The notes: generated by a model from the sequence alone, not told the origin. 64,000 nt of DNA from JAUWOY01 sp034431315 (GCA_034431315.1 DAOUDK010000004.1:1-64000); one strand, 5' to 3'; shown: positions 53,601-63,281, counted from the first letter of the stretch. Numbers and translations are program-made.

Positions 53601-55421
53601 TTACTGCAGACTCCAGTGGTAGAGCGGGGGCGAGCCGAAAGGCGGATACTCGAAGTTGACACCCTCCTTGACCAGGGTGTTCCGTTCGTAGCCCATGATG
53701 GGGATGATCGCCACTTCATCCTCACACAGGATCTTATCGGCCTCAAAGTAGTAGGCCTCGCGCGCCTCGGTGTCGAACGAGGACCCGGCCAGATCCATCA
53801 ACTCGTCGAACCGCTCGCTCTCCCAACCGGTGTACTGGAAGGTTGACGAGGGTGCGAAGACCACCTGGAGCTGGTTCTGGGGATCGCCATAGTCCATCAC
53901 CCAACCCATGCGGTAGGCGTTGAACTCGCAGGCCGCCAGTTCTTCCTTGCTGTTGTTGCACTGATCGAGGTAGTCCAGGTAGACGGCCCACTCGTTGGTG
54001 CGAAGCTCCACGTTGATGCTCAGGTGCTCCGTCCACATGGCAGCCACGGCCTCAAGGATGTCCTCGTTGCCTCGGTTGAACCAGATCCTCAAAGTCGGGA
54101 AGCCCTCGCCGTCCGGGTACCCGGCCTCGGCCAGGTAGGCCTGGGCCGTCCCAGGATTGAAAGTGTGCCCGCACTCGCCCCACGGCTGGTGGCCCAGGAT
54201 CCTGGGCGGCGTGGTGCACGAGAGAGCGGTACGCCACGGTGTGTTCAGCACGTTGTCGATGATGACCTTGCGGTCAATGGCCGAGGCCAGGGCCTTCCGC
54301 ACCAGCACGTTGTCCGTGGGCGGCGCCAGGACGTTCAGCCCAACGTAGTACACCCCAGGGCGCGGCAGGATACGGAGTTCCTTGCTGAGGACGGGGTCGG
54401 CCAGGATGCGCGGCATATCCTCGTTCGGATAGCCACCTTCGCCGGTGGTGTGGGTTTCATCGTTTTCGTAAAGAGCCAGCGAGGTGGCCTCCTCAACGAT
54501 AATGGGGAAGGTGATCTTCTCGATCGCGACGGTGTCGGCATTCCAGTAGGTGGGGTTCTTCACCAGTCCCACTTCGGCCTCGTGATCCCAGTAATCCAGC
54601 AGGTAGGCGCCGTTGCTCACGTAGTTGCCCGCCTCGGTCCACTGGTCTCCGTACTGCTCAACGAGGTCCAGGCGGACGGGGTAGAAGGTGGAGAAGGGCA
54701 AGACGGTCTCGAAGTAAGGCGTGGGCGCCTTGAGGGTGACTTCAAAGGTGTAGTCGTCCGGGGCCTTGACACCCAACAACTCAGGATCGTCAATCTCACC
54801 CGTGTTGAACTCTTCCGCCCCCTCCATGTCGTACATCAGCCAGGCATACTCGGCCGCCGTCTCCGGCAGCATCAGGCGGACGACACCGTCAACGAAGTGC
54901 TGGGCGATGACGGGCACGCCGTCGGACCAGACAGCGTCCTTGCGCAGGTTGATGGTGTACACCAGACCGTCGTCGGAGACCGTGAAATCGGTGGCTCCTG
55001 CGGGCTGGATGGAGCCGTCGCCTCGGTACTCGAACAGGCCCTCGATGCACTGATGGATGATCATGTGCGAGGTGGTGTCGGTGGCCAACTGGATATCCAG
55101 CGTGGGCGGCTCAGTGCCGAGGGGGTACCAAAGCCCCTCTAGCTGCACCTTGGGCGGCACAGGCGTTGGGGGTATGGGCGTGGCGGTGACCACCACTTCC
55201 ACTTCCTTCTCTACTTCCTTGATCACCTCTTTCTCTACTTCCTTGATCACCTCTTTCTCGACGGGCACCTCCTTCTCGACTATCACCGTCTCGACGACCT
55301 TCACCTCGACGGGCACCTCCTTTATGACCTCCACCACCTCTGGCGGAGCGCAGGCCGGGAGTATCATGGCGGCTATTGCCACCAGGGCGATCAAGGTCAT
55401 CCACTTCTTGTTGCTAAACAT
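53601..55421 (-). CDS. Oligopeptide ABC substrate-binding lipoprotein (locus A)
   Basis: A 606-residue family-5 solute-binding protein that captures peptides outside the membrane. Signal peptide with lipobox L-P-A-C, then a charged Val/Glu/Lys spacer (about 28-75) of repeated V-I-K-E-V-E-K-E units predicted to be a coiled coil, a short Pro-rich joint, and the SBP_bac_5 domain (W-Y-P-L-G-T-E-P-P-T-L-D onward). Its first ~25 residues nearly equal those of the second binding protein at 61116. AGGAGG precedes the start. Upstream lie the promoter at 55677-55705 and a leader shared with locus B. Confidence 0.92.
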   Translation of the reverse strand: MFSNKKWMTLIALVAIAAMILPACAPPEVVEVIKEVPVEVKVVETVIVEKEVPVEKEVIKEVEKEVIKEVEKEVEVVVTATPIPPTPVPPKVQLEGLWYPLGTEPPTLDIQLATDTTSHMIIHQCIEGLFEYRGDGSIQPAGATDFTVSDDGLVYTINLRKDAVWSDGVPVIAQHFVDGVVRLMLPETAAEYAWLMYDMEGAEEFNTGEIDDPELLGVKAPDDYTFEVTLKAPTPYFETVLPFSTFYPVRLDLVEQYGDQWTEAGNYVSNGAYLLDYWDHEAEVGLVKNPTYWNADTVAIEKITFPIIVEEATSLALYENDETHTTGEGGYPNEDMPRILADPVLSKELRILPRPGVYYVGLNVLAPPTDNVLVRKALASAIDRKVIIDNVLNTPWRTALSCTTPPRILGHQPWGECGHTFNPGTAQAYLAEAGYPDGEGFPTLRIWFNRGNEDILEAVAAMWTEHLSINVELRTNEWAVYLDYLDQCNNSKEELAACEFNAYRMGWVMDYGDPQNQLQVVFAPSSTFQYTGWESERFDELMDLAGSSFDTEAREAYYFEADKILCEDEVAIIPIMGYERNTLVKEGVNFEYPPFGSPPLYHWSLQ

Positions 55422-55839
55422 TTCTTTCCTCCTTTTAGTTTTTGTGTTGCGATAGGCAAATCAACCTGACGGCGGAGGGACCCTCCGCCTTTATCTTTTT
55501 ATAGTCCCGTTTCACCACCCCCTTTCTTGATGTCTACTGTTGGAGATAACTTCTCTCCAGGAAACAGTTTGTTGGCTAAAGGTGCGCTAATTTCTCTTCC
55601 CACTAACTCGGAGATACTACTGCACCTGTTATACCCATAAAATGCGCGAAAGGTTCACTCTCGAGACAGCCTCTGTATTTTAGCAACAAAAGCCAGAAAA
55701 GTCAAATGCTGATTTTCACCGCTGACCAGGGTCTAGCTCAAGAGGCCAGTGGCTCGATAGTACTGCCCGGCCAACATGGCGCGATGGCCTCGCTAGTTCT
55801 GGGCCATGCTTCAATGGTGAGAGTATCCTGGTTTGACCC
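55422..55839 (-). other. 418-base leader and promoter region of locus A
   Basis: No gene. On the minus strand it holds a promoter (55677-55705) and segments also found before locus B: a GTTGGAGATAAC-TTCTCTCC hairpin (about 55549-55567), a GAGGG/CCCTC hairpin (about 55472-55491) and a block around 55610-55690. Confidence 0.6.
55677..55705 (-). promoter_or_regulatory. Promoter upstream of the locus A binding-protein gene
   Basis: Minus strand TTGACT (55700-55705), 17-base spacer, TAAAAT (55677-55682). Leader of about 250 bases. Confidence 0.5.
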
Positions 55840-56382
55840 CTAGCCACCATACATCTGCGCCCGCAGACGGGCCGAGAGACGGTAGACCAACACTGCCAGG
55901 GTCACCACTATTTCCAGAAACCACCAGACGATGGCCAGCGGCGTGAAGACGACCAGCCAGCGCCCGGAATGTAGATAGTAGTGCGCATCAGGCGGCGAGA
56001 CGACCCACCGCTCTTCCACCTGCTCGACGTAGTGCACGTGGCGCTTATAGGTGTCCATCTCGAAGTACAAGTAGGAGATGTAGCGATCACCGTGCTCCCA
56101 CAGCATGACGAAGATCAGCTTGGGACTCGTCTTGAACGCCGCCAGCCGCCGCAATCCCTGCAGTTCGGCCAACAACGCTCGATCATTGGTCTGCAGCGCG
56201 CCCTCCAACGCCCTTGCCACCGCGCCCGGCGTGTCATACCGTTCGGCGTAGGTGCCGGAGAAATAGGCTGGATCGTAGCGCCTGAGACCTTGCACCTGCA
56301 CCACCAGCACAAACAGCCCCATCAGCACCAGTGGCAGCAGCGCCGCCGCCAGGACCCAGCGGAGATTAACGTATGGCTTCAT
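55840..56382 (-). CDS. Membrane-anchored protein of unknown function
   Basis: A 180-residue protein: a membrane helix (about 9-30), a soluble part with R-Y-D-P-A-Y-F-S-G-T-Y-A-E-R-Y-D-T-P-G-A-V and a strand Y-I-S-Y-L-Y-F-E-M-D, and a second helix near the end (about 145-168). No family recognised. I start at ATG 56382 before the helix; a longer frame runs into non-coding DNA. It is the last gene of locus B, after the ATPases, but a hairpin and about 250 bases separate them, so a link to transport is uncertain. Confidence 0.65.
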   Translation of the reverse strand: MKPYVNLRWVLAAALLPLVLMGLFVLVVQVQGLRRYDPAYFSGTYAERYDTPGAVARALEGALQTNDRALLAELQGLRRLAAFKTSPKLIFVMLWEHGDRYISYLYFEMDTYKRHVHYVEQVEERWVVSPPDAHYYLHSGRWLVVFTPLAIVWWFLEIVVTLAVLVYRLSARLRAQMYGG

Positions 56383-56517
56383 TCCACCGATCTCCTCATT
56401 CTCTACCTTTTCCTGAGCCGCGGGTCGGCAACTTCGTGTAACCCTCTGGAGACGAAATGAATCTGGCCATTGGGTTTCCTTTGAGGTAGGAGTGCGGATG
56501 CAAGTCCGCTCCATAAA

Positions 56518-56600
56518 CAGGCTTGCGCCGTTCGGCTGAGCTCACGGCCAAAGCCTGCACTCCCCCAAAACACATACGCCCGACAGACCTTGCCGGGCGT
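56518..56600 (-). repeat. Palindromes between the locus B ATPase and the next gene
   Basis: CAGGCTT/AAGCCTG arms enclose CGGCTGAGCTCA (related to 37491-37560). A second hairpin ACGCCCG/CGGGCGT (56576-56600) lies 30 bases after the ATPase stop and may serve as its terminator. Confidence 0.5.
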
Positions 56601-56630
56601 GATAGATCAGGTAACTTCTCAACCGAACCG

Positions 56631-57623
56631 CTAAGCTTTATAGCACGCCACCATGTGGCCGCCTGTCTTGTCCTCCAGCGGCGGATGGTCGTTGTCCCGG
56701 CAGTAATTGTCGGCGATGAGGCAGCGTTCGTAGAAGCGGCATTGCGGCGGTGGGTTGACGGGCTTGGTGACACCACCCTTGATCACCACCGGCTTTCGCG
56801 TAAAGGTCGGGTCTGGCACCGGCACGGCTGACAGCAACGCCTTGGTGTAGGGATGCTGGGAATGATGCAAGAGTTCTTCCGTCTCCGCCATCTCGACGAG
56901 CTTGCCCAGGTACATCACCGCGATCTTGTTGCACATATAGCGCGCGACGGCCAGGTCGTGGGTGATGTAAAGATAGGTGACTTCTAATTTCTCACCCAGC
57001 TCTTGCATCAAATGCATCACACCGGTGCGGATCGACACATCCAGCATCGAGGTGGGCTCGTCGGCGACGACGAACTGCGGATTCACCACCAGGGCGCGAG
57101 CGATGGCGACGCGCTGGCGCTGCCCGCCAGAGAGCTCGTGGGGATAGCGGAACAGAAAACTGGCGGCAGGCGTGAGGCCCACTATCTCCAAGAAGTGGGC
57201 CACCATCTCCTCTCTCTCCCTGACGGTCCCTATGCCCTGCACGTCCAGTGGCTCGGCGACGGTGTCATAAATGGTCAGGCGCGGATTCATGGACTCGTAG
57301 GGATCCTGGAAGATCATCTGGACGATTTGCCGGAATTCCTTCAGTCTCTTCCCCCGCAGCGAAGCGATGTCCACCACCCCCTGGCCGGTGTCCAATTCGA
57401 TGCTGCCTTCCGTGGGGTCAACTAGCCGGGTGATCAGTTTGCCGGTCGTGGTCTTGCCGCAACCGGACTCACCCACCAACCCCACGCTCTCCCCATAGCG
57501 GATCTGCAGGTTCAACTGGCTCACGGCGTGTACAAAGACGTCAGCTCTGCGGAACACACCCGCCCCTACCGGGTACAGCTTGGATAGATTCTTGATGTCA
57601 ACCAGGACCTTGGTATCCTCCAT
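56631..57623 (-). CDS. Oligopeptide ABC ATPase, OppF/DppF-type (locus B)
   Basis: A 330-residue ATPase with Walker A G-E-S-G-C-G-K-T-T, signature L-S-G-G-Q-R-Q-R, Walker B F-V-V-A-D-E-P-T, and the C-terminal oligopeptide-type domain with Cys residues (C-R-F-Y-E-R-C-x6-C) that bind an Fe-S cluster in some relatives. Its ATG overlaps the previous stop (TAATG) at 57623. It pairs with the OppD-type ATPase. Confidence 0.95.
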   Translation of the reverse strand: MEDTKVLVDIKNLSKLYPVGAGVFRRADVFVHAVSQLNLQIRYGESVGLVGESGCGKTTTGKLITRLVDPTEGSIELDTGQGVVDIASLRGKRLKEFRQIVQMIFQDPYESMNPRLTIYDTVAEPLDVQGIGTVREREEMVAHFLEIVGLTPAASFLFRYPHELSGGQRQRVAIARALVVNPQFVVADEPTSMLDVSIRTGVMHLMQELGEKLEVTYLYITHDLAVARYMCNKIAVMYLGKLVEMAETEELLHHSQHPYTKALLSAVPVPDPTFTRKPVVIKGGVTKPVNPPPQCRFYERCLIADNYCRDNDHPPLEDKTGGHMVACYKA

Positions 57624-58594
57624 TAGCCTTCTCCTCCCGGGTGCCAACAGGCTGCAAAGTGCCCGCCATCGTGGTCTTTGAACTCGGGGACCTCCTGGCT
57701 GCAGATCTCGGTGGCATAGAGACAGCGCGGGTGGAAGCGGCATCCCGGCGGCGGGTCAAGCAGGTCTGGCGGCTCGCCCGGCAACATCACCAACTCGGTC
57801 TTGGGGCCGACGATGCTGGGAAAGGCGGACATCAGCCCCATCGTGTAGGGATGGATGGGACGGTGAAAGATGGCTTCTGTTGACGCCAGTTCCACCAGGC
57901 GGCCGGCGTACATCACCCCCACGCGCTCGCTGACCTCGGCGATCACCGCGACGTCGTGCGAGATGTAGATCATGGCCATGTTCAACTTCTCCTGGATCTC
58001 GCGGATGCGCTTCAAAAGCGCATCTTGGACGATCACGTCCAACGCGGTAGTGGGCTCGTCGGCGATGATGAGGTCCGGATCGCAAGAGAGGGCCATGGCG
58101 ATTATCGCGCGCTGGCGCATCCCACCGCTGTACTGGTGTGGATACTGATTCTTGAAGGCGGGATCCAGCCCGACCAGCTCGAAGAGATGTTCCACTCGCT
58201 GGTCCATCTCCGCCTCGCTCAATTGCGGCATATGCTGCTGCATGGCCTCGAGAATCTGGTACTCGATTGTGTACACCGGATTGAGGGCGTTCATGGCGGC
58301 CTGGAACACCATCGAAATGTGGCGCCAACGGAACTTGCGCACCTGCGCATAGGATAGCGGCACCAGGTCGGTGGAGTTTAACAGAATCTGTCCGTCAATG
58401 ATGTCGGCGTTGTCTGGAAGCAGCTTGAGCAGCGAGAGGGCGATGGAAGTCTTGCCGCATCCCGACTCGCCCACCAACCCCACAGACTCGCCGCGGGCTA
58501 CAGCAAAGCTCACATCATCCACTGCATAGACAGGACCTTTGCGGGTCATGTAGTGCATAGTCAGGTTTTTTACTTCAAGAACATTATCTGTCAT
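57623..58594 (-). CDS. Oligopeptide ABC ATPase, OppD/DppD-type (locus B)
   Basis: A 323-residue ATPase: Walker A G-E-S-G-C-G-K-T-S, signature Y-S-G-G-M-R-Q-R, Walker B L-I-I-A-D-E-P-T-T-A-L-D, and the C-terminal P-P-G-C-R-F-H-P-R-C domain. ATG 58594 has AGAGG upstream; an earlier frame extends across repeat DNA. The hairpin 58611-58643 separates it from the permease genes. Confidence 0.95.
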   Translation of the reverse strand: MTDNVLEVKNLTMHYMTRKGPVYAVDDVSFAVARGESVGLVGESGCGKTSIALSLLKLLPDNADIIDGQILLNSTDLVPLSYAQVRKFRWRHISMVFQAAMNALNPVYTIEYQILEAMQQHMPQLSEAEMDQRVEHLFELVGLDPAFKNQYPHQYSGGMRQRAIIAMALSCDPDLIIADEPTTALDVIVQDALLKRIREIQEKLNMAMIYISHDVAVIAEVSERVGVMYAGRLVELASTEAIFHRPIHPYTMGLMSAFPSIVGPKTELVMLPGEPPDLLDPPPGCRFHPRCLYATEICSQEVPEFKDHDGGHFAACWHPGGEG

Positions 58595-58610
58595 TACTAG
58601 CCTCTGTAAC

Positions 58611-58643
58611 AGAAACCAGGTTTTTCCTAAAAACCTGGTTTCT
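58611..58643 (-). repeat. AGAAACCAGGTTTTT hairpin inside the importer operon
   Basis: Perfect 15-bp stem with a 3-base loop between the permease and ATPase genes. It belongs to a dispersed repeat type and may attenuate or stabilise the message. Confidence 0.75.
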
Positions 58644-58653
58644 TTATTGAGAT

Positions 58654-59652
58654 CTAACGTCGGCGCAACCTGGGGTTCACCACCTCGTCCAGGGCGCGGC
58701 CCGTCAGATAGAACGCCGAGCACAGCAGGGTGATGGCCAGGCTGGCCGGAAACAGCAGCCACCAGGTGTCAAAGCGCAGAATGTATCCAAACACCTGCGT
58801 GGTGTTGATCATGAGCCCCCAGCTCATCTGGATGGTCGTCAGCCCAAAGAAGGAGAGTATGGCCTCGATAAAGATCGCGTTGGTGACGACGAACATCATG
58901 TAAAGCAAGGAGATGGGCAACAGGTTGGGGAGCATATGCTTGCGGATGATGTGGGCATGGCCGCCGCCGGCGATGCGCGCCGCCTCGATGTACGGCTTGA
59001 CCTTGATCGTCAATGCCTGGGACTTGATGACGATCGTCGTGCCGCCAAAGCCGGACAGTAGCCCGATGACGAGCGCCAGTTGGATCATGCCCACGTCCAT
59101 CAGGGCGCCGAGGACGATCAGGATGGGTAAAAAAGGCACCATGATTACCAGGTCGGCCAGCCGCATAAAGAATGTGTCCACGAGCCCGCCATAATAGGCC
59201 GACACCGCTCCGATGGTGGTGGCGATCACCACGGTCACCACCGCCGAGAGGATGCCCAAAACGAACTCAAAGCGGGTGCTATACATAAGTTGGCCGAGCA
59301 CGTCCCGGCCCAGCGGGTCCGTGCCCAGCAGGTGGCGCGACGACGGCGGAGCCGGATGGTAAGCGATCTCCAGATCAAAACCGTTGACGGGGTCGTAAAC
59401 GCGGCGTTGCCAGACCGGTTTTTCCACCAGGCCGAACGTCACCTTGTCCGTGCTCATCAGGATGGGGTGGGCCAGGGCGAACAGGCCAAAAAAGAGGATC
59501 ACCCCCAGCCCGACCAACCCGACGGGGTTCTCGGCGAACAGCGCAAAATTGGTGCGCAGCGATTTGCCCCACAGACTCAGCCGTACACGCCACAGAGGAA
59601 TATAGATAGCCTCTGTCGGGGTCGCAGCTTCGGGCCGCGTTACTTCTGTCAT
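58654..59652 (-). CDS. Oligopeptide ABC permease, DppC/OppC-type (locus B)
   Basis: A 332-residue permease: long N-terminal part, six helices, a large periplasmic part with D-P-L-G-R-D-V-L-G-Q-L-M-Y, and the loop E-A-A-R-I-A-G-G-G-H-A-H-I-I. It ends V-N-P-R-L-R-R-R. AGGAGT precedes the ATG. Forms the channel with the permease at 59697. Confidence 0.94.
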   Translation of the reverse strand: MTEVTRPEAATPTEAIYIPLWRVRLSLWGKSLRTNFALFAENPVGLVGLGVILFFGLFALAHPILMSTDKVTFGLVEKPVWQRRVYDPVNGFDLEIAYHPAPPSSRHLLGTDPLGRDVLGQLMYSTRFEFVLGILSAVVTVVIATTIGAVSAYYGGLVDTFFMRLADLVIMVPFLPILIVLGALMDVGMIQLALVIGLLSGFGGTTIVIKSQALTIKVKPYIEAARIAGGGHAHIIRKHMLPNLLPISLLYMMFVVTNAIFIEAILSFFGLTTIQMSWGLMINTTQVFGYILRFDTWWLLFPASLAITLLCSAFYLTGRALDEVVNPRLRRR

Positions 59653-59696
59653 ACTCTACTCCTGTTTTGCCGTATGAGGCCGGGATCTGATGATCC

Positions 59697-60851
59697 CTAA
59701 TGATAACGAATGCGCGGGTCGAGAAAGGCATAGCCAATGTCGGCCACCAGGTGGCTGACCAGCGTCATCATGCCCAGTATCGTCAACACACCCATGGCCA
59801 GCGGGATGTCTTCAGAGGTCGCCGCTTTTAGCAGCGTCAGCCCGATGCCCGGCCACGAAAAGATGGTCTCGGTGATGATGCCGCCGCTAATGACACCGCC
59901 GATACTGAACACCAGGCCGGTCCACACCGGCAGCAGCGCGTTCCTGGCGGCGTGCTTGTCGCGCACCGTTTTGTCGGGCAACCCCTTGGCCCGCGCCGTC
60001 AGGACATAGTCCTCGCGCAGCGTCTCCAGCATGCTGGTGCGCATCAGCAGCATGGTGCCGCCGTAGCCGATCAGCGTCACGGTCAGCACCGGCAAGATGA
60101 GGTGGCTGACGATGTCCCACGCCAGGGGCGCCCACCCGCTACCCAGCCAATACAACAGCACGCCGCCCGCCGGGAGCAGCAGGCTGGCAACCCGCAGGGG
60201 CAGGCGCCGCTCCCGCGGCACCCGGTTGGAGGCCAGGAACCCCAGGAACGCCACCAGCAGAGCGATCAGGGCGGTCAAGAAAATCCTGCTAAAGATGGCG
60301 TTGGCCGAAGGGATGTCGGGATCGAGCCACTCCAGTGGGTCGAGGAACTTGCCCGCCGGGAGCCAGTCCAGCTTGACCGCAAACAGCCAGATCATCATCA
60401 GGGCGAACCAGGGGGTAAAGACCGTGTACAGCGTCACCCCGGCTATCGTGGAAGAGTACTCGACAAACCCGCCCCGGCGCCAGGCCAGGACCTTGCCGGT
60501 CATATAGCCGGCCCAGAACGAGACGATGGAGGCCGTGAGGAACAACACCACCGTGCGCGGCAGTCGCTCCTTGATAATGTCTAGCACCGGCCTGGGGTAC
60601 ATCACGAACGAAACACCCAGGTCGCCTCGGTAAAAGTTGCCGATATACGTGAGCATCCGCTCCAACGGTGGGCGGTCCAGTCCCAACTCGGCACGCAGCC
60701 GCTGGGTCTCGGCAGGGGGAATCTCAGGGTTCAGGGTCAAAAGATCGGCGATATCACCAGGCTGGGCGTCAATCAAAAAGTAGGTGATCATCTGGAACAG
60801 CAGCAGGGTGACGAGCATCTGCAGCAAGCGTTTGCCCAAGAATCTCCACAT
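59697..60851 (-). CDS. Oligopeptide ABC permease, DppB/OppB-type (locus B)
   Basis: A 384-residue permease, about 50-70 residues longer than usual because of an added helical pair near residues 195-235 (L-A-S-N-R-V-P-R-E-R-R-L-P-L between two hydrophobic stretches). The coupling loop is D-Y-V-L-T-A-R-A-K-G-L-P-D-K; it ends D-P-R-I-R-Y-H. The GAGGAG site fits the ATG. Confidence 0.93.
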   Translation of the reverse strand: MWRFLGKRLLQMLVTLLLFQMITYFLIDAQPGDIADLLTLNPEIPPAETQRLRAELGLDRPPLERMLTYIGNFYRGDLGVSFVMYPRPVLDIIKERLPRTVVLFLTASIVSFWAGYMTGKVLAWRRGGFVEYSSTIAGVTLYTVFTPWFALMMIWLFAVKLDWLPAGKFLDPLEWLDPDIPSANAIFSRIFLTALIALLVAFLGFLASNRVPRERRLPLRVASLLLPAGGVLLYWLGSGWAPLAWDIVSHLILPVLTVTLIGYGGTMLLMRTSMLETLREDYVLTARAKGLPDKTVRDKHAARNALLPVWTGLVFSIGGVISGGIITETIFSWPGIGLTLLKAATSEDIPLAMGVLTILGMMTLVSHLVADIGYAFLDPRIRYH

Positions 60852-60923
60852 ATCCTGCGCTCCTCTCTGGGGGAGGCAAACGGAACGAGAGTCCGTTGAA
60901 TGAATCCAACGTCCGTTATAGAA

Positions 60924-61064
60924 AACCTGCTCAAGCAGGTTAGTATATCTGTTTACCCGTTTTAACGGGTTTCCGTAGTAGCAGCCCAGAATTCATTCCT
61001 GGGCTGCTGGGCGAATCCGCGTAGTGGAAACATACGGGAGCGGGCGGGTGACCCGCCCGCTCCC
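60924..61064 (-). repeat. Cluster of hairpins after the locus B binding-protein gene
   Basis: AACCTGCTCAAGCAGGTT, CCCGTTTTAACGGG, AGCAGCCCAG/CTGGGCTGCT and a perfect GGGAGCGGGCGGG hairpin (61036-61064) follow one another. The last is next to the stop codon and is the likely terminator; the first three are a dispersed repeat. Confidence 0.7.
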
Positions 61065-61115
61065 ATTCTCACATAGTGCGTTGCGTTAGCTACCGCTCAG
61101 AGGACCCCGCAGCCA

Positions 61116-63281
61116 CTAATAGCTGAGTGGTATGGCGTCCGTCTGGAACCCGGCCGCATCCACGAGCCCGCCCAGCACCTCAGTGTACGGGAAGATGATG
61201 TTGTCGCGGGCCAGGTCGGTCACCTGCTTGTAGAACAGCGGGATGTATGGCCGCAGATCTGCGAGCATCACCTGCGCCTCGAAGATGATCTCCTGCGCCC
61301 TGGCGAGGTCACTCGTAGCCATGAACTCGTCAATCAGGGCGTCATACTCATCGCTGTGCATCCCCGGCGTGTTATTGTTGCCCGAGACGGCGGTGTCGTT
61401 GCGGCTGTGCCAGAAGGACTCAAAGTAGTCGGGGAAGGCCACGTTGCCCAGGCTCCAGCCCAGGATGTACAGGTCAAAGTCGGAGTCCACGAACACCGGG
61501 TTGAGGATGGTGTTAAAGCCGGACAGCTCGGACTCCACCGGCATGCCCAGCTCGCGCGCCCACTCGGAGATCCACTGGTTGAACGTAGCGCGCAGCGGGT
61601 CGTAGGCCGGGCCAGGCCCCAGGATGGTGAGCGGCTGCATCGGCTCGCCGTTGGGCATGGTGATGCCCTCGCCGGGGACGACGTCCTGCGCAGTCGAATC
61701 CTCCGGATCCCATTCCGGTTTCTTATCCCAGGTCCAACCGGCCTCTTCCAGCACCTCGATGGCCTTGTTCAGGCGATCCCCGCGGGACATACCGATGTAG
61801 GGCTTGGGGACGTCGGGGTTGTGCCAGAACCCGTTGCCAGGCGGCATGGCGGAGTACATGGGGAAGACGACGCCGGCCAGGACGCTGTTGACCACGAACT
61901 CCTTGTCCATGAGGATGTCGAAGGCCTGGCGGAACTCGTACTCGGACATGGGGTACTTGCGCATGTTGAAGGCCAGGTAGAACATCCCATAGTCGGCGTT
62001 GGTGTAGGTCCGGATGCCTTCACCCTTCATTGCCTGCTCTTTCAAGCCGCGCGCGATCCCCAACGGTTGCAACACATAGTCCACCTCGCCACCGGCCAGG
62101 GCCAAAAAGGCCGCGTCCTGCGAGCCGTAGATCGAAAAGATGACGTTCGGGGCGTAGGGACCGGAGGTGAAGCGTAAGATCTCCTCCCCCGTGGCGTCAC
62201 CGTAGGCCTGCCAGGCCGTGCCATCGGGCAGGGTCAGCATCCACGTGCCGTCGTCATACTCGACGATCTCGGCGTCCTTGAAGTAATAGTTGGCGTTGGC
62301 AGTCCGTTGGGCGAACGCGCCGAGCTCCCACTTGTCGGTGAGCATGCCACCGAACCCAGGCTGGCCGGTCGCATCGGCCGCGTACAGAGTCTCGCGGGCA
62401 TTCACAAAGGCCTCGTTGTAGGCCTTACAGGCCTCGCTGGGCTCCTCGACGGTGCAGTCGTCATCCGCGGGGGGCTCTTCCAGGCCCTCGATAAAGGCGT
62501 AGCCTTCGGCCACCGCGTCGGCCCAAAAGTGCTCAGGCAGGATCGGGGCCAGGGCGATACCCGCGTTCCACGTTCCCAGGCTGGGCGCCGCGTCGAACGT
62601 ATATTTCACCGTGTAGTCGTCCAGGGCCTCGGCCGTCACCCCGACGCCCGCCGGCTCGCAGGCGTTCGGCCAGTTCTGGGTCAGCTTTAGATCCTTGCAG
62701 GCATTGTGGGTAAAGACCACGTCGTGGGCCGTGACCGGCTCGCCGTCGCTCCACTCGGCGTCCTGCACCATCTCGACCGTCATGGTCCAGGCGTCGCCCT
62801 CCTGGACGGGAGAGATCAGGTCCTTGGCCAGGGACGGCACAAAGTCGAAGCGCTGGTCCGAGAGGGTGTACAGGCCCGCAGCAAGGCCGCCTATCACGTA
62901 CTGGGTCCAAACCGAACTGCCGGGGCCGAGGTAGTTCCAGTAGTTCAGCGTGACCGGGTCCTCAAAGAGCGCGATCTTGTAGATCCCGATCTCCGCTTCC
63001 TTCTCCGGCTCGGGGGTCGGCTCGACCACTACTTCCACTTCCTTGATCACTTCCACCGTCTGCTTGACTATCACAGTCCTGACGACCTCTTTCTCGACGA
63101 CCACTTCCTTCTCGACCACTACGGGCACTTCCTTGATCACCTCTATTTCTCTGATCACCTCTACCTCGACCGGCACTTCCTTCTCGATCACTATAGGAGT
63201 CGGCTGGGCGCAGCCCGGGAGTATCATGGCGGCTACTGCCACCAAGGCGATCAGGGTCATCCACTTCTTGTTGCTAAACAT
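61116..63281 (-). CDS. Oligopeptide ABC substrate-binding lipoprotein (locus B)
   Basis: A 721-residue family-5 binding protein, longer than its paralog at 53601. Lipobox L-P-G-C, then a Val/Glu/Lys spacer of about 55 residues in E-V-V-x-E-K-E-V units, a P-T-P-E-P-E joint, and the SBP_bac_5 domain with two Cys-containing loops (D-D-D-C-T and E-A-C-K). The extra ~110 residues lie in the middle of the binding domain. The signal peptide is almost the same as in locus A. AGGAGG precedes the start. Confidence 0.93.
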   Translation of the reverse strand: MFSNKKWMTLIALVAVAAMILPGCAQPTPIVIEKEVPVEVEVIREIEVIKEVPVVVEKEVVVEKEVVRTVIVKQTVEVIKEVEVVVEPTPEPEKEAEIGIYKIALFEDPVTLNYWNYLGPGSSVWTQYVIGGLAAGLYTLSDQRFDFVPSLAKDLISPVQEGDAWTMTVEMVQDAEWSDGEPVTAHDVVFTHNACKDLKLTQNWPNACEPAGVGVTAEALDDYTVKYTFDAAPSLGTWNAGIALAPILPEHFWADAVAEGYAFIEGLEEPPADDDCTVEEPSEACKAYNEAFVNARETLYAADATGQPGFGGMLTDKWELGAFAQRTANANYYFKDAEIVEYDDGTWMLTLPDGTAWQAYGDATGEEILRFTSGPYAPNVIFSIYGSQDAAFLALAGGEVDYVLQPLGIARGLKEQAMKGEGIRTYTNADYGMFYLAFNMRKYPMSEYEFRQAFDILMDKEFVVNSVLAGVVFPMYSAMPPGNGFWHNPDVPKPYIGMSRGDRLNKAIEVLEEAGWTWDKKPEWDPEDSTAQDVVPGEGITMPNGEPMQPLTILGPGPAYDPLRATFNQWISEWARELGMPVESELSGFNTILNPVFVDSDFDLYILGWSLGNVAFPDYFESFWHSRNDTAVSGNNNTPGMHSDEYDALIDEFMATSDLARAQEIIFEAQVMLADLRPYIPLFYKQVTDLARDNIIFPYTEVLGGLVDAAGFQTDAIPLSY

